From JBHHYU01 sp046757725 (GTDB lineage Bacteria; Desulfobacterota; Binatia; UBA9968), in assembly GCA_046757725.1 (NCBI GenBank), contig JBHHYU010000011.1, forward strand, positions 1-57,936: DNA of 57,936 bases, written 5' to 3'. Positions 7,528 to 17,043 of the stretch are shown here, piece by piece. Made by a program: the position numbers and the translations under genes. A model generated the notes under the pieces. That model was given only the letters and a program-made list of their open reading frames with translations, searched no databases and had not been told where the DNA came from. The stretch's first letter is position 1. Each line of letters opens with the position of its first letter.

Positions 7528-8631
7528 TCAGATCCCGTAGAATCGTCTCGGATTCTCAACCAGGATCTTGTCGACTAACTTACTTGACAGGTCCTCCCGG
7601 CTTCGCATGGTCGCGACCAGTTGAGGTTCTGCGGAAGGATCGTTATGCCCGTAGTCAGAGCCGATGATGAGATTATCCTCACCGATGTACTTCAAGACAT
7701 AGGGGATATCCTCATCTGCCTCGCATGCCACGAAGAGTCTCTTTTCTGCGAAAAGATCCGAGCCAAGGGAATCTCTACCTTGCTGCTGTAAGAATCGCTT
7801 TAGCGCGTGGAGAACGTGGGGGACCCACTGGGAGGCGGCTTCAATAATGCCGAAGCGGAGACTGGGGAAGAGATCAGGGATGCCGTTGGCGACAAGGTCC
7901 CTGAAAGCGATGAGGGGGAGCATTCGGACATGAGCAAAGCTGCTGTTTCGTTCGAGGTCGAAGATCCTGGAGAAAGAGGGACATCCTGCACCCGTGTGAA
8001 TACAGATAGGTAAGTCGAGCCTGCTCGCTGACTCGTAAATTGGAAAGAAATAGGGATTGTCGAGCGTTCGCTCTCCTTCGATGCCTCTAAAAAAGAGGCC
8101 CACGGCTCCAAGCCCCTTGGCTCTTTCTATTTCACGTAGGGACTCCTCTATGGATTTGAGCGGAGGGATAGCAACCCACTTAAGTCTCCCTCCCGACTTC
8201 GAACATGCCTGACCCATAAATGAGTTGTAAGCCTTGCAAAGGGCAATTTCGAGTTTGATGTCATCCGTGAGATAGACCAGGAAAAGAGTCGGATAGATCA
8301 CTTGAATTTCAACCTTCAGTTTATCCATTTCCTTGAGACGTTTGCCTATGTCGGTAAGCTCCCTGACACCTATATTGATGTCTTTTCTTTCCGTTTGAAA
8401 TTTCTGTGCGGATGGGGTGATTAACCGGACACCTCCTTTGCCGGCCGACTTGGGGAAGATGTTCCCGTCGATAAGCCAAAAGGCGTTTCGATGCTTGTAG
8501 ACGGTGTCCTCAGGAGCTGACACCAGAATGGGTCTACGTGAGTGCATGTGCTCGTCGAAGTACTCCCACATAGCCTGGGATTCAGATACATGAGTATCCG
8601 CATCCACCACACCTAGATTTGAAGTTTCCAT
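7528..8631 (-). CDS. Amidohydrolase-2 family metal-dependent hydrolase
   Basis: 367-residue paralogue of the protein at 5400. It carries VVDADTHVSESQAMWEYFDE at the N-terminus, LPICIHTGAGCPS in the middle and NLIIGSDYGHNDPSAEPQ near the end, so the metal ligands are conserved. The two share the same layout, down to the Trp-rich AASQWVPHVL helix. A paralogue pair flanking an SDR suggests a small catabolic island; the substrate is unknown. The 240 nt downstream to the SDR start contain no gene. Confidence 0.85.
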   Translation of the reverse strand: METSNLGVVDADTHVSESQAMWEYFDEHMHSRRPILVSAPEDTVYKHRNAFWLIDGNIFPKSAGKGGVRLITPSAQKFQTERKDINIGVRELTDIGKRLKEMDKLKVEIQVIYPTLFLVYLTDDIKLEIALCKAYNSFMGQACSKSGGRLKWVAIPPLKSIEESLREIERAKGLGAVGLFFRGIEGERTLDNPYFFPIYESASRLDLPICIHTGAGCPSFSRIFDLERNSSFAHVRMLPLIAFRDLVANGIPDLFPSLRFGIIEAASQWVPHVLHALKRFLQQQGRDSLGSDLFAEKRLFVACEADEDIPYVLKYIGEDNLIIGSDYGHNDPSAEPQLVATMRSREDLSSKLVDKILVENPRRFYGI

Positions 8632-8854
8632 GGATTCTTCCTCCGTTTCAACTTTTTATCGTTCCCGGTCAGCTTAGCCTACCGTTAACGACGATGCAAT
8701 TTTCTAGATCCGGGACCCATAGCTTTTTCGCCTGAAAGCTCACCTGCGAAACATGAAATGTGATTTGACTCAAGAAGGCTTTTATTATACGCAGGTCGCA
8801 GGGCGTTGACGGTATGTGTAGCAAGGGAATCGGAACCGTTGACGACGGGACATC

Positions 8855-9454
8855 ATGATCGCTGCTATCGTTCTCGCCGCCGGTGAGTCGCGTAGGATGG
8901 GCTTTCCCAAGTCCTTGCTTCGCGTTGATGGAAAATCTTTTGTCGAACAGATTGTCACAGCCCTTAAAGCGACCAAGGTGGGACCCATCATCGTCGTTCT
9001 TGGCCACAATGCTGAGGAGATAAAGTCGAAAATTGCTCATCTTCCCATCACCGTTGTCATCAATAAGCATTATGCCGAAGGCCAGCTCTCGTCTCTGACC
9101 ACAGCCATCCGAAGTCTTGAGGTCGAAAAACCTGAGGAAAAGGTCGATGGTATTTTGGTTCACCTGGTAGATCATCCCTTTCTGAAGCCTTCCTTGATTA
9201 ACCAACTGATCGACCGTTTTTATGAGTCGGGGAAGTTGATCGTGCTTCCGCGCTACAAGGACCGCCGGGGTCATCCGGTGATTTTTTCAAGCCAACTCTT
9301 TCCCGAACTTCTCGGTGTACCCACGGACCAGGGAGCAAAGTCAGTCGTGCATGCCCATCAGAAGGAAACCCTAGAGATCGAGACGGATCAAGAGGGAGTT
9401 ACAGTAGATATTGATACGCCGGAAGAGTACCAGCAATATGTGGGGAGGAAATGA
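8855..9454 (+). CDS. mocA: Molybdenum cofactor cytidylyltransferase-like NTP transferase
   Basis: 199-residue MobA/MocA-type nucleotidyltransferase. The N-terminal loop LAAGESRRMGFPKSLL binds CTP or GTP; later come HLVDHPFLKP with the metal-binding Asp, RRGHPVIFSS, and DIDTPEEYQQ at the end. The length and the C-terminal motif fit MocA, which makes the cytosine dinucleotide cofactor used by XDH/CO-dehydrogenase-type enzymes, two of which are encoded in this window. Its stop codon abuts the next start codon, so it leads an operon with two moeA genes. The minus-strand open frame across it is antisense. Confidence 0.85.
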   Translation: MIAAIVLAAGESRRMGFPKSLLRVDGKSFVEQIVTALKATKVGPIIVVLGHNAEEIKSKIAHLPITVVINKHYAEGQLSSLTTAIRSLEVEKPEEKVDGILVHLVDHPFLKPSLINQLIDRFYESGKLIVLPRYKDRRGHPVIFSSQLFPELLGVPTDQGAKSVVHAHQKETLEIETDQEGVTVDIDTPEEYQQYVGRK

Positions 9455-10426
9455 ATGTCAAAGCTGAATCTCAGTTTAGCCTGTGGGTCTTATGATCTGC
9501 TCCGGCCGTTGATAGAGGGAGTAGTTGCTGCACCCGGCGTAGATCTCAATATCCTCACCATGGCCTCACCGGAGAGACATGGACGCATGCTGCGGCATGA
9601 AGAGTTCGATGTCTGCGAGCTTTCCCTAGTGGCCTATCTGGTAGCGCGAGATTTAGGGCGCTCGTTTACTGCTATTCCGGTCTTTCCCCATCGCCGTTTT
9701 CGTCATCTCTATATGGTGAAACGGACAGACTGCGGTATTGAGAAGCCGGCGGACTTAAATGGCAAAAGGGTTGGGCTGGATACGTTACAGAACTCAGCGG
9801 GGTTATGGATGCGGGGAATTCTTCAGGACCACTATGGGGTGGATCTGAGGGGCATTGAGTGGTGGTGTCAGGAAGAGGAGGATGTCCCTTTTGAACCGGT
9901 AAGTTGGCTGAAAGTGAAACGTGTCCCGAAAGGCAACAATGTTGATGCGATGCTTTTGAATAACGAGTTGGAGGCAGCACTCTATCCTGAGATCCTTCCC
10001 TCCATCAGAAATCACGATCCCAAAGTAGCCTTGCTTTTTCCAAATCCCAAGGAGGCAGAAATCGATTATTATAGGAAAAGCGGCATCTTTCCCATCATGC
10101 ACACAGTGGTCATCAAAAATGAGATTTTGGAGCAAGATCCCTGGGTGGCCGTAAGTCTCTTTCAGGCCTTTCAGAAAGCAAAAGAGCTATGCTACAAGCG
10201 GATGCAAGACCCGCGTAATCTTGCTTTAGTTTGGGTTAAAGATCTCATGCAGGAGCAAGAGGCCATTTTTGGACCGGATCCCTGGCCCTATAATCTTAAA
10301 GACAATCGCACAGCCCTGGAAGCGGTAATCCGCTACGAATTTGACCAGGGTATGATCAAGAAAAAACCTAACATTGAAGACCTCTTCTTCCCCCCAAGCC
10401 TTCAGGAAATACAGCACTACGTGTGA
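9455..10426 (+). CDS. 4,5-dihydroxyphthalate decarboxylase-like / PBP-fold protein
   Basis: 323 residues with a type 2 periplasmic-binding fold but no signal peptide: LSLACGSYDLLRPLIEG, EFDVCELSLVAYLVARD near residue 50, KPADLNGKRVGLD near 105 and a helical C-terminus. Databases often name this family 4,5-dihydroxyphthalate decarboxylase or NMT1-type receptor. It sits inside a Mo cofactor operon with no gap after mocA. Decarboxylation of an aromatic acid is one possibility. The alternative is a cytosolic ligand-binding role connected with molybdate or tungstate, given the PBP domain on the second MoeA downstream. Confidence 0.75.
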   Translation: MSKLNLSLACGSYDLLRPLIEGVVAAPGVDLNILTMASPERHGRMLRHEEFDVCELSLVAYLVARDLGRSFTAIPVFPHRRFRHLYMVKRTDCGIEKPADLNGKRVGLDTLQNSAGLWMRGILQDHYGVDLRGIEWWCQEEEDVPFEPVSWLKVKRVPKGNNVDAMLLNNELEAALYPEILPSIRNHDPKVALLFPNPKEAEIDYYRKSGIFPIMHTVVIKNEILEQDPWVAVSLFQAFQKAKELCYKRMQDPRNLALVWVKDLMQEQEAIFGPDPWPYNLKDNRTALEAVIRYEFDQGMIKKKPNIEDLFFPPSLQEIQHYV

Positions 10427-10540
10427 AGTTTTACCGCGACGAGGCCTATCTGTGAAAGGCCTACAGCATCGGTTTAGCGAGTTTCGATTATTGCGTTCAC
10501 AGCCTGCATTCTATAGAGTTCTTTTTAGGAGCATTGAGTA

Positions 10541-11776
10541 GTGAAAAACTTTTTCAAAGTAGTTACTCCTGATGAGGCCAGAAGGGTTCTGCTGCAGCTT
10601 CCTCCTGTTGGCACTCAGGAGATAGCGACGGTCTCAGCGCGAGCCCGTGTTCTCGCAGAGGATCTCTATTCCCGAGTCGATCTTCCTCACTTTCACCGGG
10701 CGGCCATGGATGGTTACGCCGTCCGAGCCGAGGACACATTTGGGGCAAGCGGTAGCCTCCCGGCGTATTTGCAGCTTGCGGGAACTATCGAAATGGGAAA
10801 AGAAGCTACCCGGCCTTTGGGCAAGGGAGAAGCGATGCGTATTTCCACCGGTGGGATGCTGCCACCTGAGAGTAATGGCGTGGTCATGGTGGAATATACC
10901 GACGAGGTAGGTGATCACATGGTGGAGGTTCACCGAGGTATATCACCCTGGCAGAATGTTATCCAAATCGGCGATGACATTAAAAAGGGAGACCTTGTTT
11001 TCCGGCGTGGCCGACGCCTTCGAGCCCATGATCTGGGAGCTCTCACCGGCATAGGCATTTCCACGTTGAAGGTCTACAAAAAACCCCGTGTGGTTCTTAT
11101 CTCCACGGGTGACGAGATCGTAGAGGTGGAGGCGGAACCTCTCCCGGGCCAGGTACGAAACATTAATCAGCATTCCCTTGCCGGGCTGGTCGAAGCATGT
11201 GGGGCGGAACTCAAGGATCTTGGGGTGGTCCGCGATGACCGGCATGCCTTGGCACTAGCCCTTCAGGAAGGTCTTGCCTGGGGTGACCTTGTTCTCCTTT
11301 CAGGGGGTAGCTCGGTGGGTGCTAGAGATATCACCCTGGACGTTATTCTTTCCTTTCCCGGTACTCGGACCTTCTTCCATGGAATCTCTGTCAGTCCCGG
11401 AAAACCGACCCTTTTTGCAAAGATAAAGGAAAAACCAATTCTAGGACTTCCCGGTTATCCGGTTTCAGCCCTGGTGATATTTGATCTGTTCGCCGCGCCA
11501 CTCATTCGGAAACTGGGGGGCGAGAATCAGGCCGTTGCCGGCCAGTTCTCCAGAACCACCCGCGCCGTTCTGAAGACCAATGTTTCCTCCCAAACAGGTC
11601 GAGAGGATTTCGTTCGAGTAAGTCTTGAAAGGGTCGATGGCAAACTGATTGCTCTGCCACTACCGAGTAAATCCGGGGCCATCTTTACGCTGGTGAAGGC
11701 GGACGGTATGATCAGGATTGATCTAAACCAGGAGGGAATGGAGCAAGGGGAAGAGGTGGAGGTTATCCTCTTTTAA
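10541..11776 (+). CDS. moeA: Molybdopterin molybdotransferase MoeA
   Basis: 411 residues, full-length MoeA that inserts molybdate into adenylylated molybdopterin. It has HFHRAAMDGYAV near residue 50, the RISTGGMLPP segment, STGDEIVEV, GGSSVGARD and LPGYPVSALV, all MoeA signatures. It begins with GTG; AGGAG lies 9 nt before it. It is followed after 36 nt by a second, longer MoeA. Paralogous MoeAs are common where both Mo and W enzymes are made, and this window encodes both XDH-type (Mo) and AOR-type (usually W) enzymes. Confidence 0.92.
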   Translation: MKNFFKVVTPDEARRVLLQLPPVGTQEIATVSARARVLAEDLYSRVDLPHFHRAAMDGYAVRAEDTFGASGSLPAYLQLAGTIEMGKEATRPLGKGEAMRISTGGMLPPESNGVVMVEYTDEVGDHMVEVHRGISPWQNVIQIGDDIKKGDLVFRRGRRLRAHDLGALTGIGISTLKVYKKPRVVLISTGDEIVEVEAEPLPGQVRNINQHSLAGLVEACGAELKDLGVVRDDRHALALALQEGLAWGDLVLLSGGSSVGARDITLDVILSFPGTRTFFHGISVSPGKPTLFAKIKEKPILGLPGYPVSALVIFDLFAAPLIRKLGGENQAVAGQFSRTTRAVLKTNVSSQTGREDFVRVSLERVDGKLIALPLPSKSGAIFTLVKADGMIRIDLNQEGMEQGEEVEVILF

Positions 11777-11812
11777 TAAAGCCGATGGCCCTTGCGGACG
11801 ATCGAACTTTCC

Positions 11813-13744
11813 ATGGCACGAAAGAGATATCTGAAAAAGACCCCACTCAAAGAAGCGCGGGAAACGTTTCTGCAACGAATCGATTCTTCCCGTGTGCGTT
11901 GCGATACAGTGGAAGTCGGTGAAGCACTGGATCGCATCACCTCTGAGCCTGTCTTCGCCAAGATTTCCTCCCCTCACTACCATGCCGCTGCCATGGACGG
12001 GATCTGCGTCCACGCAGCGGATACCTTTGGGGCTACCGAATTTCTTCCTAAAAGGTTGAAACTCGTCTCCGTGGAAACCGGTGGAAAAGAGGGCTTTTCC
12101 TATCTGGATACGGGAAATACGCTCCCCTCCTGGGCCAATGCCGTCATCATGATCGAGAAGGTGACACAACTGGATGGTGGGGTGGTCGAGGTCTTTGAAG
12201 CGGCCTCACCATGGCAACATGTGCGACTCGTGGGAGAGGACGTGGTCGCCACGGAGCTCCTTCTGCCTCGATGTCATCGACTACGTCCCTATGATCTAGG
12301 CGCCCTACTCGCAGCGGGACACACCCAGGTTCAGGTCAAAGGGCGACCCCGTGTAGCCATTATTCCTACGGGGGATGAGCTGATCGAAGCCGGAACGGAA
12401 GCACGGCCTGGAAAGATCATCGAGTTCAATTCCTGTGTATTGGCTGCCCTTATCAGAGAGTGGGGGGGCGAGCCGGTGAAGGTGCCTAGTGTGGGTGATA
12501 CCCCGTCCCTGCTTAAACAGGCGTTACGGCAGGCCCTGGAGCGAAACGATGTGGTCGCCATCATTGCCGGTTCGTCTGCAGGAGAACATGATTTCACTGC
12601 GCAGGTTATTGATGAAGAAGGGGAGCTCTTAGTCCACGGTATTGATGTTATGCCTGGGAAACCCGCGGTCTTGGGGGTGCTGGGAGGAAAACCCGTGATC
12701 GGAGTCCCGGGATATCCGGTTTCCGCCATCGTCATCGCCAGGGAGATCCTGTGGCCGGTTGTCAGAGAGCTACTGGGTTTAGGCCCTTCGCCGAGATCAA
12801 GGGTTCAGGTCTCGGTGCCAAAAAAAATCCCCTCTCGACTTGGACTGGAAGAATTTGTCCGGGTCACTTTGGGACGAGTAGGGGAAAATCTCATTGCCAT
12901 ACCACTCGGAAGAGGAGCGGGAGTAATTACAACCATGGTTCGAGCGGATGGTTTTTTACGTATCCCGAGTATGAGCGAAGGGATTAACGCAGCTGAAAGG
13001 GTAGAAGTAGAGCTCTTGCGCTCCCCCGAAGAGATCGAAAATACGATTCTATGTACGGGCAGTCATGATCTTACTATCGGAATCTTGGAAGATCATCTCA
13101 AGCTCCACTACCCGGATCTGAAAATCGCTGCGACCAATGCGGGAAGTTTGGGTGGCTTACTCTCCCTTCAACGCGGTGAGACGCATATCGCGGGAACTCA
13201 CCTATTGGATCCGGATACGGGTGTCTATAACATCCCCGACATCCGGCGCACCATCCCGCAACTGCCGGTGGTTCTGGTGCATCTGGTGCAGCGCGAGCAG
13301 GGTCTCATGGTGATGCCGGGAAATCCCAAACAAATTAGTAAACTGAAAGAGATAGCTAGAAAAGAGGTTAGCTTTATAAACCGCCAACCAGGCTCAGGGA
13401 CCCGGGTGCTGCTCGATTTTGAGCTCAAACGTCTGGGAATCGATCCAAAGGGCATCCGTGGCTATGAGCGTGAAGAGTTTACCCATATGGCCGTCGGTGT
13501 GGCCATCAGTAGCGGGCTAGTGGACGTAGGGCTTGCGGTGCGGTCCGCGGCAAAGGCGCTGGGGCTGGATTTTATACCGGTGGCAAAGGAGCAGTATGAC
13601 CTTCTCTTCTCACGGAGATTTTTTGAATCGCAAAAAGGAGAAAAGTTGATGGAGGTCATGCGCACCGACGGTTTCAAAAGAGCCGTGGAGAGAATGGGAG
13701 GGTACGATACCAGCACCACAGGCGAGATCCTCTACCGTCAGTAG
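11813..13744 (+). CDS. MoeA fused to a C-terminal PBP-like (LysR substrate-type) domain
   Basis: 643 residues from ATG 11813 (a TTG at 11792 is also in frame). Residues 1 to about 405 are a MoeA (HYHAAAMDGICVHAADTFGA, PTGDELIEAG, AGSSAGEHD, GVPGYPVSAI). From about 410 a periplasmic-binding-like domain follows: ILCTGSHDLTIGILEDHL, AGTHLLDPDTGVYN, INRQPGSGTRVLLD, VAISSGLVDVGLAVRSAAK. This fusion is known, mostly from archaea and anaerobes, and is thought to sense or deliver the oxyanion. GSHD and GSGT loops of this kind bind molybdate or tungstate in related proteins; whether this one prefers W is inference. Last gene of the mocA operon. Confidence 0.9.
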   Translation: MARKRYLKKTPLKEARETFLQRIDSSRVRCDTVEVGEALDRITSEPVFAKISSPHYHAAAMDGICVHAADTFGATEFLPKRLKLVSVETGGKEGFSYLDTGNTLPSWANAVIMIEKVTQLDGGVVEVFEAASPWQHVRLVGEDVVATELLLPRCHRLRPYDLGALLAAGHTQVQVKGRPRVAIIPTGDELIEAGTEARPGKIIEFNSCVLAALIREWGGEPVKVPSVGDTPSLLKQALRQALERNDVVAIIAGSSAGEHDFTAQVIDEEGELLVHGIDVMPGKPAVLGVLGGKPVIGVPGYPVSAIVIAREILWPVVRELLGLGPSPRSRVQVSVPKKIPSRLGLEEFVRVTLGRVGENLIAIPLGRGAGVITTMVRADGFLRIPSMSEGINAAERVEVELLRSPEEIENTILCTGSHDLTIGILEDHLKLHYPDLKIAATNAGSLGGLLSLQRGETHIAGTHLLDPDTGVYNIPDIRRTIPQLPVVLVHLVQREQGLMVMPGNPKQISKLKEIARKEVSFINRQPGSGTRVLLDFELKRLGIDPKGIRGYEREEFTHMAVGVAISSGLVDVGLAVRSAAKALGLDFIPVAKEQYDLLFSRRFFESQKGEKLMEVMRTDGFKRAVERMGGYDTSTTGEILYRQ

Positions 13745-14263
13745 TCTTCAAAACAATTCTCCTTTTATTTTTCAAGTACATTGGAGCGCGAAAATTTTTC
13801 AGTTCTTCACCCGCCCTTGGCTCACCCTCGGGACTGAGATTATCTGGTGTTAATCTGCCGAGATGAGGCAAATGAGGTAGTTCGTTGTATCTTCGTACCC
13901 TCTTAATCTGTTTGTATACGGCCAAATCTACCGGAATATCTCTGCCCCTGTTACACTAGCGCCTTGCCGGAAGATCTGGGAGATCTCCCTGAGGGTGTGT
14001 CACCGAACCTACGTCGTCTTTATGACTCACCACTAAAATCGGTACCTCCACCGAACCAAGGTCAACACCACTCAAGTCGCCATTCCCACTGTTGACTATT
14101 TGCGATGGGTTCCTACGATCTCCGGTAGCCAAAGGTGAAGCGGCAGGTGGTAAATCTGCAACCGTGTAACCTCCGCTAAACGATTTCTCCACCCTATCCC
14201 AACTTCCTTTCTGGTAAGGTACATAGGAGCTTTTGCTACTGAAGGTAGCTTCCGGTATAAAAC
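13745..14263. other. Intergenic region with a possible gene fragment
   Basis: 519 nt between the MoeA fusion and the MFS gene. The only protein-like signal is the minus-strand fragment at 13956-14192, listed separately. No clear terminator or promoter was found. Confidence 0.4.
13956..14192 (-). pseudogene. Possible alpha/beta-hydrolase C-terminal fragment
   Basis: A 78-codon frame with a GTG start. Its second half contains GVDLGSVEVPILVVSHKDD, the strand and acidic loop found near the C-terminus of dienelactone-hydrolase-like alpha/beta hydrolases, and then VTHPQGD. The nucleophile region and the rest of the fold are missing on both sides. It looks like a decayed remnant; chance resemblance is possible. 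Confidence 0.3.
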
Positions 14264-14269
14264 GTGCTT

Positions 14270-15493
14270 ATGCCTAGGATATTAAAGGACATCTTTAGAC
14301 CCATCCGAGATATTGGTGCCGATGGTCTGCGGCTTCTCGCCGTGCTAACCGGTGGTCACATCGTTATCCATTGGTTTCAGCAGCTATTGCCGGTAGTGCT
14401 CCCCTCTGTTAAAGCGGGCCTTGGCTTAAATGATATTCAGGTTGGTGCGCTCACCTCAGCGAAACAGCTGATGCAAGGAACCCTCAACCTTCCTTCAGGC
14501 ATGCTGGCGGATTCTATGGTACGACATCGGGGCTTTATCCTAGCTATGGCTTTGGTATGTATGGGTGTTGCTTACTTTCTCCTGGGGATAACTTCCGCTC
14601 TAAGTGTGGCTCTAGTTGGAGCCGGCTGTGTCGGGTTAGGCTCCTCTCTTTGGCATCCTGCAGCCGTTGCCTCATTATCCAATCGATTCCCGGCGCGCCG
14701 TGCAACTGCGCTCGCAGTTCATGGTACGGGAGCGACCGTTAGCGATACGGTCACTCCTCTTGTGGTGGGCGGATTGCTAATGACGTTTCCTTGGGAAAAG
14801 GTGTTGAAATTTCAACTCGTACCGGCCCTCTTTTTCGGCCTTGTGGTCTGGTGGGGATTGGCGGGACTCTATGCCGATAGCGACACCCATAGCAAGCGAT
14901 CCGGCCAGATCCGCGAAATCGCTGACCTCGCAAGAAACCCCGTCTTCTTTGGGGTCTCCGTTGCTAGAGGACTCATGCAAATGGGACGATTGGTGATATT
15001 AACTTTTCTGCCCATTTATCTGCAGGAAGACTTGGGTTACTCACCCTTTGTTCTAGGCTTTCATCTTGCTTTACTTCATGCATTGGGGACTGTTTCACAG
15101 CCCTTGATGGGCTACCTGTCCGATCGCTTCGGTAGAAAGGCAGTACTGGTTCCATCATTTTTTACGTTAGGAATACTTTATATCTTGTTAGTCGTTGCAG
15201 CTCCCGGGATCCAGCTGGCCCTTGTGATCGGCGCGATCGGCCTTTTCTTTTATACTCTAATGAATATATCTAATGTGGCCATCATGGATGTGGCAGGCTC
15301 CAAAATTCAAGGTTCTTCGTACGGCTTAACTTCCTTAGTGACTCAGCTTATCGTCATCCCAACCCCCATGGTCACAGGGTTCCTTATCGAAGCATATGGG
15401 ATTGCTGCCGCCTTTCTCTTATCAGGTATTTTCGCATTGCTTGCCGGTGTCGCCGTGGCACCTCTAAGGCTATACCAAGGTGATAAAGGATAA
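14270..15493 (+). CDS. MFS transporter, Fsr-like
   Basis: 407 residues from ATG 14270 (GTG 14264 is equally possible; neither has a clear ribosome site). There are about twelve hydrophobic segments, with HIVIHWFQQLLPVVLPSVK in the first helix, SAKQLMQGTLNLPSGMLAD in the second, GLGSSLWHPAAVASLSNRFP and YLSDRFGRKAVLVPS in the loop between helices 8 and 9. The order and the LWHPAA motif fit the fosmidomycin-resistance-like branch of the major facilitator superfamily. The substrate is unknown. The gene stands alone, 160 nt before a secreted receptor. Confidence 0.87.
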   Translation: MPRILKDIFRPIRDIGADGLRLLAVLTGGHIVIHWFQQLLPVVLPSVKAGLGLNDIQVGALTSAKQLMQGTLNLPSGMLADSMVRHRGFILAMALVCMGVAYFLLGITSALSVALVGAGCVGLGSSLWHPAAVASLSNRFPARRATALAVHGTGATVSDTVTPLVVGGLLMTFPWEKVLKFQLVPALFFGLVVWWGLAGLYADSDTHSKRSGQIREIADLARNPVFFGVSVARGLMQMGRLVILTFLPIYLQEDLGYSPFVLGFHLALLHALGTVSQPLMGYLSDRFGRKAVLVPSFFTLGILYILLVVAAPGIQLALVIGAIGLFFYTLMNISNVAIMDVAGSKIQGSSYGLTSLVTQLIVIPTPMVTGFLIEAYGIAAAFLLSGIFALLAGVAVAPLRLYQGDKG

Positions 15494-15653
15494 ATCGAAA
15501 TTCCTTCTTGGAGCAAAGCGCTGCGCCTGTTTTGCCTGAGTCGTTTCAATTGCCCCAGTTGCCGCTGGTTCCGCGGTACGGTTTGGTTGACAAGCAAGAA
15601 CTATTAGTGATAGGCGCTAGTTTGAAACAGTCATTGCATACGGGGACGGAGCC

Positions 15654-16691
15654 ATGAAAAAGAAACTCTTGGTTATACTGTTCGTACTTATTAGTTTTAC
15701 TTTCTTTGATAGAGCCGCAACCGGCGCTACGGCAGCCGAATTTTACAGGGGAAAGATCATCCGCTTTATCGTCGGCTACTCGCCGGGTGGAGGTTTCGAC
15801 ACCTACACTCGGCTGATCGCTCGCCATTTTGGCAAGCACGTTCCTGGCAATCCCTCCACGCTTGTACAAAACATGACGGGTGCGGGAACTCTTATTTCGG
15901 CCAACTACCTTTACAGCAAGGCGAAGCGGGACGGGTTGACCATTGGCAACTTTATCAGCCCCCTGTTGCTTGAGGAGGCAATGGGCAATAAGGCTGTCAA
16001 GTTCAATGGGAGGAAGTTCGGCTGGCTTGGAGTCCCGTCTCCAGATAATCAAGTCTGCGCCCTTACCAAGGCAAGCGGGATAAGGACCGTGGAAGACTGG
16101 TTCAAGTCCAAGAGAATCATTAAAGTTGGAAGCGCTGCGGTCGGAGGGGTCACGAGTGTTGCCCCCAAGCTTCTTAAAGTGGCCATCGGGCTACCTATGC
16201 GGGTAATTGTGGGATATAGAGGTACGGCTAAAATTAGGTTGGCCGCCGAGGGCGGGGAGATTGATGGAGGTTGCTGGTCATGGCAATCCATAAAAGCTAC
16301 CTGGCGTAAGGGACTTGATTCGGGAAACGTGCGTATTGTCCTCCAGCTAATGCTGAAATCGCACCCTGAACTAAAGCGTATCCCTCTTGCTATAAGCTAC
16401 GCAAAGACAAAGGAAGCACGTCAACTCCTTACGGTGATCAATGACGCTTACGGTTCCATCTATCGCCCTTATGCCGTACCTCCGGGCACGCCCAAGACCC
16501 GCCTGCGAGTGCTGCAGAAGGCCTTTATGGAGACCTTGAGGGACCCCGAACTCTTAGGCGAAGCTAAGAGATCTAAGTTAGAAATTGCTCCCATAAATGG
16601 TCAGAAAATGGCAAAGACATTTGCGAGTTTTTACAGGTACGATCCGGGTCTACTCGCTAGAATAAAAGAGATTATCAAACCCAAGAAATAA
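15654..16691 (+). CDS. Tripartite tricarboxylate transporter receptor (TctC/Bug family)
   Basis: 345 residues. The N-terminus MKKKLLVILFVLISFTFF is a signal peptide ending near TGATAA, so the protein is periplasmic. Bug signatures are IIRFIVGYSPGGGFDTYTRL near residue 37, NMTGAGTLISANYLY and the late YRPYAVPPGTPKTRLRVLQ. TctC proteins capture carboxylates for TctAB membrane partners, which are not encoded here; orphan Bug receptors are common in such genomes. A strong terminator follows. Confidence 0.87.
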   Translation: MKKKLLVILFVLISFTFFDRAATGATAAEFYRGKIIRFIVGYSPGGGFDTYTRLIARHFGKHVPGNPSTLVQNMTGAGTLISANYLYSKAKRDGLTIGNFISPLLLEEAMGNKAVKFNGRKFGWLGVPSPDNQVCALTKASGIRTVEDWFKSKRIIKVGSAAVGGVTSVAPKLLKVAIGLPMRVIVGYRGTAKIRLAAEGGEIDGGCWSWQSIKATWRKGLDSGNVRIVLQLMLKSHPELKRIPLAISYAKTKEARQLLTVINDAYGSIYRPYAVPPGTPKTRLRVLQKAFMETLRDPELLGEAKRSKLEIAPINGQKMAKTFASFYRYDPGLLARIKEIIKPKK

Positions 16692-16726
16692 TAGTTGGGG
16701 GTCTGTTGCGGTAAAACTTCTGTTGA

Positions 16727-16762
16727 TTGACCGAGGCCGAAAAAGCCTCGGTTAATCTTTTT
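16727..16762 (+). terminator. Rho-independent terminator after the Bug receptor
   Basis: An 11-bp stem (TTGACCGAGGC with GCCTCGGTTAA, one G-U) closes a short A-rich loop and is followed by TCTTTTT. It lies 36 nt after the stop codon. Confidence 0.8.
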
Positions 16763-16777
16763 CAAACCGGACGGGAA

Positions 16778-17043
16778 CTAAAAACAGTGGTACTGTTTTT
16801 CTGCCTGAGGAGAAAGGTTATTCCTCTCCCTGATCCCGGATGCCGTGTGGGGAAATTCCGGGTCAAAATGCGGGTAGTGCGTTTGGAAGAGGTATCCTAC
16901 CTCAGGAGTGGAGAGTGCCTTGGCCGCTCCATCGCAAACCCGCATTCTTTCAGGGTCTGATTCGGCTCAGGTTTATAAAACGCACGAAGCTCCGGGTCGT
17001 TGTAAATATTAAAGAGAAGTTTTTGACCAAGGTAAAGGCTCAT
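16778..17043 (-). pseudogene. LigA-like extradiol dioxygenase small subunit, apparently frameshifted
   Basis: The ATG at 17043 has AAGGAAAAGG directly upstream and reads MSLYLGQKLLFNIYNDPELR, very like the start of protocatechuate 4,5-dioxygenase alpha-chain (LigA) proteins. The frame stops at 16897 after 48 codons. A one-base shift near residue 38 continues as KALSTPEVGYLFQTHYPHF and ends with TAG at 16778, for a total of about 88 codons, a normal LigA size. It may be a real frameshift, a sequence error, or an intact 48-residue peptide. Confidence 0.4.

Noticed and set aside
8669..9274. 201-codon minus-strand ORF
   Set aside because: It is antisense to the MocA-like gene, which has clear family motifs; the ORF resembles nothing.
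10427..10540. Hairpin AGGCCT...AGGCCT near 10450 as a terminator
   Set aside because: The stem is short and no T-tract follows; it lies inside the mocA-moeA operon.
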